A DNA stretch of 7,517 nt from Candidatus Poseidoniales archaeon. Its GTDB lineage: Archaea; Thermoplasmatota; Poseidoniia; Poseidoniales; Poseidoniaceae. The stretch is from assembly GCA_003602665.1 (NCBI GenBank), contig QQSG01000041.1, positions 1 through 7,517 on the forward strand. The letters run 5' to 3'. Made by a program: the position numbers and the translations under genes. A model generated the notes under the pieces. That model did no database searches. It was not told where the DNA came from and saw only the letters and a program-made list of their open reading frames with translations. Shown here piece after piece: positions 1-4,685 of this stretch (position 1 is the stretch's first letter; the number at the start of each line of letters is the position of its first letter).

Positions 1-171
1 GCTTGGGAGAAAATTATCAATGGTGCATCACTGCTTCAGGCATATGCGGGCTTCGTTTTCGAGGGTCCTGGTTTGACCAAAGAAATTGTCAAAGGATTAA
101 GAAAGAAATTACAGAATACAGAATACAAAACATTGGAAGATGCAATTGGATCAGCAGTGAGTCTTGAATGA
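1..171 (+). CDS. pyrD: Dihydroorotate dehydrogenase (quinone type), C-terminal fragment
   Basis: This is the last 56 codons of a gene whose start lies before the window. The reading frame is open from base 1 to a TGA at 169-171. The peptide contains NGASLLQAYAGFVFEGPGL followed by KEIVKGL. This matches the C-terminus of class 2 dihydroorotate dehydrogenase (E. coli PyrD has GASLVQIYSGFIFKGP), which forms part of the FMN phosphate-binding site and the last helix. The enzyme oxidises dihydroorotate to orotate in pyrimidine synthesis; class 2 enzymes pass electrons to membrane quinone. Compared with E. coli there is a tail of about 20 extra residues after the last helix. The catalytic base and the N-terminal membrane helix are outside the window, so the class assignment rests on this C-terminal stretch only. 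ccmE follows 36 bp downstream on the same strand. Confidence 0.85.
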   Translation, partial: AWEKIINGASLLQAYAGFVFEGPGLTKEIVKGLRKKLQNTEYKTLEDAIGSAVSLE

Positions 172-179
172 GAGCAGAT

Positions 180-189
180 ATTGAAATAG
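180..189 (+). promoter_or_regulatory. Putative archaeal TATA box upstream of ccmE
   Basis: The 10-mer ATTGAAATAG lies in the 36-bp gap between pyrD and ccmE, and the same 10-mer recurs before the SRP RNA gene at 620-629. An archaeal TATA box sits about 25-30 bp before the transcription start, which would place the start near the first ccmE ATG at 208. The purine-rich GGAGAGG at 201-207 could instead act as a ribosome binding site on a read-through transcript from pyrD. The two readings conflict unless ccmE has both a leadered and a near-leaderless message. Assigned by sequence resemblance and spacing only. Confidence 0.4.
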
Positions 190-207
190 GTACTTGAATA
201 GGAGAGG

Positions 208-603
208 ATGAAGAGTATGCTTTCATATCGTGTTCGTCTCATGCTCATCGGCGGAGTCGTTACCATTGCACTCCTAGGGACAATCTTTCTCCAAGCACCC
301 GCCCCAACCTTGACAGTTGAAGAATTACTTGACAATTCATCAGATCATTTGGATGAAGGTGTTGCTGTCCGTGGAGAGATCATGGATGGATCAATCGACG
401 AATTGAATATGACATTTATTTTAGAAGGGCCAGATGAAAATCTTCTTGTTGATTATTCAAATGCTGGTTCAATTTCCAATGGTTTAGGGGATAATAGGAC
501 CGTATACGCTGAGGGAACATTCAAGGAAATCAATGGGAAATACGTTATTGAAGCAGATACAATCAAGACTTCGTGCCCTTCTAAATACGAGGAAGAAGCA
601 TAA
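208..603 (+). CDS. ccmE: Cytochrome c maturation heme chaperone CcmE, CxxxY (archaeal) type
   Basis: This 131-residue protein has an N-terminal membrane anchor (about residues 9-29, preceded by Lys/Arg) and a small OB-fold-like beta domain outside the membrane. Visible CcmE features are a TVEELL stretch after the anchor, VRGEIMDGSI (the G-x-V-x-GSV-like strand), VDYSNAG, and YAEGTFKEINGKYVIEAD matching the EG...G.F.A strand. The C-terminus is CPSKYEE, with Cys123 and Tyr127 forming CxxxY. Most bacterial CcmE proteins bind heme covalently through His in HxxxY; archaea and some sulfate reducers use Cys at this place. The protein would hold heme for transfer to apocytochrome c with CcmC and CcmF, none of which is in the window. 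Two starts are possible: ATG 208, directly after GGAGAGG, or ATG 217, which has better ribosome-binding spacing; only three residues differ. A cytochrome c target is not visible here. Confidence 0.82.
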   Translation: MKSMLSYRVRLMLIGGVVTIALLGTIFLQAPAPTLTVEELLDNSSDHLDEGVAVRGEIMDGSIDELNMTFILEGPDENLLVDYSNAGSISNGLGDNRTVYAEGTFKEINGKYVIEADTIKTSCPSKYEEEA

Positions 604-619
604 GTTGCTTCATCGTTTG

Positions 620-629
620 ATTGAAATAG
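620..629 (+). promoter_or_regulatory. Putative TATA box of the SRP RNA gene
   Basis: ATTGAAATAG begins 17 bp after the ccmE stop codon. It ends 18 bp before the first base of SRP helix 1 (648), so an archaeal start about 25-27 bp downstream of the box centre would fall around 645-652, matching the 5' end inferred from folding. It is identical to the 10-mer before ccmE. There is no open reading frame to explain its presence here. Confidence 0.5.
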
Positions 630-640
630 ACCTTCTCGCA

Positions 641-954
641 GGCTCTGGTGGGATAGGTGGGGAGCTAGGCGTACCCTGTACCACAAATCGTCTTTATGGT
701 GGGCTGAATGCCTCAGGGCGGCGAAAGCGGCTTTTGGGTTCCTGTATGCGGACGTAGATGTCTCGCCCCTACATGATCCGGGTGTTGAGAACCGTTTCCG
801 GAAGGAAACGGGGACCAAATAACCGGGGGAACAGGTCAGGCCGGGAACGGAGCAGCCCTACCTGGAGCCATGGATGCTGTAGGGACTCGGGACGGAGGAA
901 GTGTACAGATTTGGCTCAAAAGTACGAGCGTCCACCTGAGGATTCCCACTTTTT
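641..954 (+). ncRNA. ffs: Signal recognition particle RNA (archaeal 7S, Alu and S domains)
   Basis: The roughly 300-nt RNA folds as an archaeal SRP RNA. Helix 1 closes the ends: GTGGGA 648-653 with TCCCAC 944-949, and AGGTGG 655-660 with CCACCT 932-937. The Alu domain has CCCTGTACC (674-682), near the conserved UGUNR motif, with CCCTG pairing to CAGGG 714-718. Helix 5 includes GTCTCG 760-765 with CGGGAC 888-893 and CCCTACA 767-773 with TGTAGGG 878-884. Helix 6 is a perfect 8-bp stem, 792-799 with 804-811, capped by GGAA, a GNAR-type loop as bound by SRP19. Helix 8 carries GTCAGG, a CCG-GGAA-CGG hairpin (841-850) and AGCAG, the SRP54-binding core. SRP RNA scaffolds SRP54 and SRP19 for co-translational targeting. 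The exact 5' end is uncertain by several bases. Short reading frames on both strands here are non-coding. Confidence 0.95.
950..954 (+). terminator. T-run terminator of the SRP RNA gene
   Basis: Five T residues directly follow the last paired base of SRP helix 1 (949), as expected for archaeal termination at a T-tract. The next base, 955, is already the end of the convergent archease gene, so there is no spacer between the two transcription units. Confidence 0.7.
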
Positions 955-1449
955 CTAGATATCGAATACGACATCACAAAACCATCCAGGTCCTTCAAAT
1001 GAAGGTACCTCTAGCCAGTGAGATGGAACTTCTTCGTACTCTTTTACTTCCATTACGATTAGATCTTGGCGGGTAACTGCTTTGATTTCTACTTCTTTTG
1101 TAATTGATTCAGAAGAAACCCATAAAACATGAGCTTCAAGATGGATTGAGTTTTCATCGGTCTGAATACGAACAGTGCTTTCAACCATCCACTTTCTCTC
1201 TACTTCATCTTGATACAAGACTTCTTCTAACCATTTAACGAGAAGTATGCTATTCATTTCTTCATGTAGTGGTATTGATACATTCCAAACAGAAGAATGA
1301 TGAATGAGGGTTCCAATTTTCTTAGCAGATTCAGAATCGAGCAGATAATTCTGCATACCATACGATGTTTCTTCAAACAGTCGCTCAAAAGAAGCGGCAT
1401 AAGATCGTAGACCGATATCTGCAGTGGTTGGTCGAAGCCATGAACTCAT
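955..1449 (-). CDS. Archease, activator of the tRNA ligase RtcB
   Basis: This 164-residue protein shows the archease pattern: TTADIGLRSYA near the N-terminus (family form HTADxGI, with the conserved Asp at residue 11), FERLFEE, LLVKWLEEVLYQDEVE at about 69-84, EIKAVTRQDL at 121-130, and the C-terminal VVFDI whose Asp163 is the second conserved acidic residue. Archease helps RtcB load GTP/guanylate and lets it turn over many times when joining tRNA exons. The His of HTAD is Thr here. Start ATG 1449 has the GAGG of a ribosome site 7 nt upstream, inside the end of the preceding gene. It is the last gene of a three-gene operon. The stop codon (957-955) abuts the SRP RNA T-run, so its transcript must end antisense to the SRP RNA. 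RtcB itself is not in the window. Confidence 0.88.
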   Translation of the reverse strand: MSSWLRPTTADIGLRSYAASFERLFEETSYGMQNYLLDSESAKKIGTLIHHSSVWNVSIPLHEEMNSILLVKWLEEVLYQDEVERKWMVESTVRIQTDENSIHLEAHVLWVSSESITKEVEIKAVTRQDLIVMEVKEYEEVPSHWLEVPSFEGPGWFCDVVFDI

Positions 1450-1456
1450 ACTTTCG

Positions 1457-1460
1457 CCTC
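1457..1460 (-). promoter_or_regulatory. Ribosome binding site of archease overlapping upstream stop codon
   Basis: On the minus strand the kinase-like gene ends in TGAGG: the TGA stop (1461-1459) shares bases with a GAGG Shine-Dalgarno motif, 7 nt before the archease ATG. This supports ATG 1449 as the start and suggests translational coupling between the two genes. Confidence 0.65.
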
Positions 1461-2520
1461 AGCGCTTCGATACTTGTAGGCTCCAAGCGATTTCACCAAT
1501 ACGGTCGATCATATCATCTAATCTGAGTACAAACCGGTCAGTTCTGTCAGCAGTCAGAATACATTCGCTTGCTGCATTTGCTAATTGAGCGGTTTCGTCA
1601 ACGGTAAGATCTAGGGAAATGGCGGTAGCGACAGCAACAGCAGCCGCATCAATCAATCCAATCATTTGCCGAATATCTTCAAGCATACAAGGCACGTGAA
1701 CAGTATCTTCACCTTTTGAATGGATTGTTACACCGTCCTGTCCCTCGAGAATGACAAGATGTTTCCAGTCATTCGTTTCTAGTAATTTTATTGCTGCATC
1801 AGTCCCAGTGGGTGAGCCCAATCTCCTTCTCATAAGTTCGAGACCTTTCGATTGAAACATTACCCAATCAACACCTTTTGTGCGATGCAGTCCTGTCAAC
1901 TTTGGATCTGCAATGATGGGAACGTTGTGTTCTTTGGCTGCTGTAATAAGACGAGCAGCCCCCTCATCATTTAGGACACCCAATCCATAATCAGATAGAA
2001 TCAAACAAGAAGAACCAGGTAGTGCATTAATGGTTTGGTCAATGAGTTTTTCAGATGCATGTTCGGGTATGGGATTCTCATCTTCAATATCCCAGCGTAA
2101 GAGTAATTGTTCTCCACGAACAAGCCCCTCTCGTGCCCCCAATAATCGTGTTTTTACCGTAGTAGTCCTATCCTCTAAAACCGCAATGCCAGATGTATCG
2201 ACTCCTTCTGCATCAAGCATATCCAAAACAGCAAGGCCAGGGCCATCATCCCCAACAACTCCGTGCAATTGGCTTGATAGGCCGAGTGAATCAAGGCCAC
2301 GGGCCACGTGTGCTGCGGCACCTACATCTTCATCTCTTGAGATTTCTTTCAATACTGGAACAGGCGCTCTTGAATTGAGATTGTTTGCGAAACCATGGAT
2401 ATAACAATCCATCATAATATCTCCCACGAGCAATACCTTTGATGGTTTAATTGTTTTGAGATCATTTTCTAACTTTCGTAGTGCGTCATGCACTCGTGCA
2501 TCATCATCGTTCATTCCCAT
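1459..2520 (-). CDS. PfkB-family sugar kinase homologue (HldE/RfaE kinase-domain-like) with degenerate active site
   Basis: The 353-residue protein follows the heptose-7-phosphate kinase domain of HldE/RfaE along its length: VGDIMMD (32-38), NSRAPVPVL (49-57, matching the EAPVPVV signature), the substrate-loop region VGAAAHVA (66-73), TVKTRLL (121-127), QLLLRWDIE (138-146), LSDYGLG (175-181) and ADPK (204-207). Family members phosphorylate heptose phosphates or related sugars with ATP. Key ATP-side motifs are changed. The usual DVTGAGDT is QMIGLIDA around 285-292, which keeps Asp291 (the position of the catalytic base) but loses the second glycine and the Thr. The TPN-x-x-E and VTxG-x-x-G patterns are also altered (FQSKGLE, LEGQDG). 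There is no C-terminal nucleotidyltransferase domain. Start ATG 2520 has GAGGG 6 nt upstream. It lies 12 bp after the regulator gene and 9 bp before archease. It may be a divergent kinase or a ligand-binding pseudokinase; the substrate is unknown. Confidence 0.75.
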   Translation of the reverse strand: MGMNDDDARVHDALRKLENDLKTIKPSKVLLVGDIMMDCYIHGFANNLNSRAPVPVLKEISRDEDVGAAAHVARGLDSLGLSSQLHGVVGDDGPGLAVLDMLDAEGVDTSGIAVLEDRTTTVKTRLLGAREGLVRGEQLLLRWDIEDENPIPEHASEKLIDQTINALPGSSCLILSDYGLGVLNDEGAARLITAAKEHNVPIIADPKLTGLHRTKGVDWVMFQSKGLELMRRRLGSPTGTDAAIKLLETNDWKHLVILEGQDGVTIHSKGEDTVHVPCMLEDIRQMIGLIDAAAVAVATAISLDLTVDETAQLANAASECILTADRTDRFVLRLDDMIDRIGEIAWSLQVSKR

Positions 2521-2532
2521 AATATTCCCTCT

Positions 2533-3489
2533 TCAAATGTCATCTTGTAGTTCAGCCAATAATGTGGCATGATCTTGTTCTGAAATGTTCGTTTGTTTAC
2601 GTAACGTAGACAGCATCGCTTCTTCGTCTCCGGTAATAATTCCATCAGATAATGCTGTTTTCAATACCGAACGATATGATTCTAATTCTGGTGGAATGAA
2701 TGGCTGTTTTTTAGCTTCATTAAGCAAGCGCTCGTGAGTGGCTGTGTCAATATCAAAAGCAACCTGAACTGTCTTTAACAAGGCTTCTTCTTCATCATGG
2801 ATTGTACCATCAACGAGAGCTTGCCTCAACATATCCAAGTATATTTCTTCAGGCGGAGGCACGTTAATTTCTCGACGTGCTTCATTTGAGAGTCGGCGAA
2901 CACGATCAGGATGCATGCCCAAGAAATCCACAACTTCGTTGAGTAACAACTGCTCATCCTTTGTGATTCTACCATCTTCCCATGCGCGAGCAAACATTCT
3001 ACGCACGAGAGCCTCTCCTGCTTGAGCATCGAGTGATGCTGCACCTTCGGGATGAGATACTGGGGAAAGAACAGGGCTCTGGTGATAGACGTAATGCTCA
3101 TCGATATGTGCTAACGTTTCAAGAGGGGAGACTGATGGTTTGAAAATTGATTCAAGTAATACTGTTTGTCCATTGTCACGGATCGGTGTTTTTCCTAATT
3201 TAGTATGGAGTGCGTTTGCTCGTTTTCTACCTTCCAACGTTAAGGAGTATACTCGTCTTCTCTGTCGAGCACCTGGAATATGGCGACTCGTATTATCGAT
3301 AGATTCCTGTTTTTCAAGTCTCTTCAGTGTCCGTGGGACGTGTTTTCTCTGAACATGTACTGCTGCGGATATTCCTGCTTGTGTTAATTCTGCAGGTGCT
3401 TCCCATATCCCTTCTGGAAGTTGATGAAACATAAGATGCAGGAGAGTTCGTTCCTCTGTTGTTAGAGTGCCTAAGAAGCCGCTAACCAT
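2533..3489 (-). CDS. Winged-helix DNA-binding protein with three TerB-like C-terminal repeats
   Basis: The 318-residue protein has two parts. Residues about 8-100 look like an archaeal winged helix: LTQAGISAAVHVQRKHVPRT is a recognition-helix region, and GARQRRRVYSLTLEGRKRA is a wing and final helix of the kind seen in archaeal MarR-like regulators. After a linker rich in Pro/Ser/His (about 115-155) come three helical repeats of exactly 55-residue period. Each is centred on DG-x-I-x-x-(D/E)-E, with the aspartates at 172, 227 and 282, followed by a leucine-rich helix (for example LLLNEVV). This pattern resembles TerB/DjlA-like all-helical domains, which in some proteins bind metal or membranes. 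The protein is probably a soluble regulator, first in the operon with the kinase homologue and archease. ATG 3489 has GGGGGAGG 3 nt upstream. A role in tellurite resistance is not implied. The DNA target and ligand are unknown. Confidence 0.7.
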   Translation of the reverse strand: MVSGFLGTLTTEERTLLHLMFHQLPEGIWEAPAELTQAGISAAVHVQRKHVPRTLKRLEKQESIDNTSRHIPGARQRRRVYSLTLEGRKRANALHTKLGKTPIRDNGQTVLLESIFKPSVSPLETLAHIDEHYVYHQSPVLSPVSHPEGAASLDAQAGEALVRRMFARAWEDGRITKDEQLLLNEVVDFLGMHPDRVRRLSNEARREINVPPPEEIYLDMLRQALVDGTIHDEEEALLKTVQVAFDIDTATHERLLNEAKKQPFIPPELESYRSVLKTALSDGIITGDEEAMLSTLRKQTNISEQDHATLLAELQDDI

Positions 3490-3581
3490 GTTCCTCCCCC
3501 TTGGTTGTATGTCATGGTGGTAGTCCTTAGGACAATCGGTCTAATCGACGAAACAATATGTGTGTTCTATGACGTGGAAGC
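3490..3581. promoter_or_regulatory. Divergent promoter region between the regulator operon and endA
   Basis: These 92 bp separate the two divergent units. They hold a strong minus-strand ribosome site (GGGGGAGG, 3493-3500), an inverted repeat GTCCTTAGGAC at 3523-3533 (5-bp arms, 1-bp centre), and an AT-rich stretch AACAATATG at 3552-3560. The AT-rich stretch lies 22-30 bp before the endA ATG, the distance expected of a TATA box for a leaderless transcript. Read the other way (ACATATTG), it could drive minus-strand transcription starting near 3533, at the palindrome. Promoter assignment is by spacing only. Confidence 0.4.
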
Positions 3582-4685
3582 ATGGTCCGACAGCAACGTC
3601 GTTACAAACCACGAGTTCGCACAACTCGTCCAGTTGGACCAGATGTTGTACCAGAACTGTCTGACCGTAAACCGTTCCAGCGTCCCTCTTTTGATGGAGA
3701 GAATTGGAAACTGGAACCTCCTTTAGCAACTCGACTATTTGAAAAAAGTGCTATAGGTCGTCGAAATGAAGATGGTTCAATCTCCCTAACTTCGGCTGAG
3801 GTGCTTTACTGTCATTGGCATCGATCAGTTCCTTTGCCAACTCTTGATTGGCTGGAATTAGAATTCGAACGAAATCCAAACCTCTTACATGAAGCCGTAA
3901 TTTTGGATATTGGCCGACGGGGTGGAGAAATGGTTGTTCCAATTGAAAATATGGATGGTAAGGTTCCATTCTCATCATGGGGTGTTCGATGGGGGAACAG
4001 TCAGAATCGGTTCAAAGAGCCATGCCAAGCCTATGTTAAAATGGCCTCAACAAATGATGAATTCAGTTGGAAAGATATTTTTGAATGGAGTGTAGAATCG
4101 TCAAAGAATGGAGCTTTGGCTGAGCTTTATGTTATCGATGATGAACTCCATGTAACGGGTTACAGAATGGATTTGATACAACCCGAAGGGAGGAATAAAC
4201 GCTGGACTGATTTATCGGCTAAATCCCGTAAATTTGTTGAAGAATGTTGGAATAAGAAACGTATTCTGGATAAGGGGACTTATCTGCCGTACAGTGGTAA
4301 GTGGCCTTGGCCTCAGATTGGATTTGATCACATGTCGGGGCGAATCTTGAGAGAAGAAGAACATGAATATGTTGATATTTGTATCGAAGGAAATACCCCA
4401 TCGATACCCGATATTGTGTTGATGGAAGATTTACTTGATCGAGGATTATTGGTACGACCAGGCTTCAAATTTGGCTGTAAATGGCGAGTTTATGATGCCA
4501 ATCTCGAAGAATCTCATGCTCCTTGGCTTATTCAACCGGTTCATCATGCATCATCTACGTGGGAGGGTGTTTGTTTATCCATCCGCTTGGCGGAAGGCGT
4601 ACACAAAGAATGGGTCTGTGCAATATTTTCAGACAATTCTTGGAACTATCTTCGAATTAAGCGTTGGCTGCCAAAACGGAACTAA
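3582..4685 (+). CDS. endA: tRNA-intron (splicing) endonuclease, two-unit fusion
   Basis: EndA cuts archaeal pre-tRNA introns at bulge-helix-bulge structures. The C-terminal unit has the full family signature: LLVRPGFKFG (289-298), RVY with catalytic Tyr304, SHAPWL with His312, and RLAEGVHKEWVCAIF with Lys342. The Tyr-His and His-Lys spacings of 8 and 30 fit known enzymes. The N-terminal unit (about 50-203) repeats the fold without the triad: GSISLTSAEVLYCHW, then LAELYVIDDELHVTGYRM and PEG, matching the end strands of the family. At 367 residues it is of the fused alpha2 type, which acts as a homodimer with two active sites. The first 20 or so residues are very basic (RQQRRYKPRVR) and may contact RNA. 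ATG 3582 is the first start after an in-frame TGA at 3570, with only weak GGA upstream. The stop overlaps the convergent protease gene. Archease lies about 2 kb away. Confidence 0.9.
   Translation: MVRQQRRYKPRVRTTRPVGPDVVPELSDRKPFQRPSFDGENWKLEPPLATRLFEKSAIGRRNEDGSISLTSAEVLYCHWHRSVPLPTLDWLELEFERNPNLLHEAVILDIGRRGGEMVVPIENMDGKVPFSSWGVRWGNSQNRFKEPCQAYVKMASTNDEFSWKDIFEWSVESSKNGALAELYVIDDELHVTGYRMDLIQPEGRNKRWTDLSAKSRKFVEECWNKKRILDKGTYLPYSGKWPWPQIGFDHMSGRILREEEHEYVDICIEGNTPSIPDIVLMEDLLDRGLLVRPGFKFGCKWRVYDANLEESHAPWLIQPVHHASSTWEGVCLSIRLAEGVHKEWVCAIFSDNSWNYLRIKRWLPKRN

Noticed and set aside
453..958. Open frames on both strands (453-818 minus; 533-757 and 758-958 plus)
   Set aside because: They cover the SRP RNA and the end of ccmE. 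Their peptides have no recognisable motif, and the base sequence is fully explained by the conserved RNA fold.
2030..2404. Long open frame antisense to the kinase homologue
   Set aside because: Serine-rich translation typical of a frame opposite a real gene; the minus-strand product has clear PfkB/HldE motifs and a ribosome site.
1459..2520. Calling the kinase homologue a full HldE (kinase plus ADP-heptose synthase)
   Set aside because: The protein ends after the kinase-like domain; there is no nucleotidyltransferase domain, and the catalytic loop is altered.
2533..3027. EF-hand calcium sites in the DG-x-I-x-x-DE repeats
   Set aside because: The 12-residue D-x-D-x-DG loop is not present; only the DG and the later acidic pair are, and the period and leucine pattern fit TerB-like helices better.
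3505..3726. 73-codon open frame starting in the promoter region and overlapping endA
   Set aside because: It overlaps the start of endA in another frame, lacks a ribosome site and has no family resemblance; endA carries a complete set of catalytic motifs.
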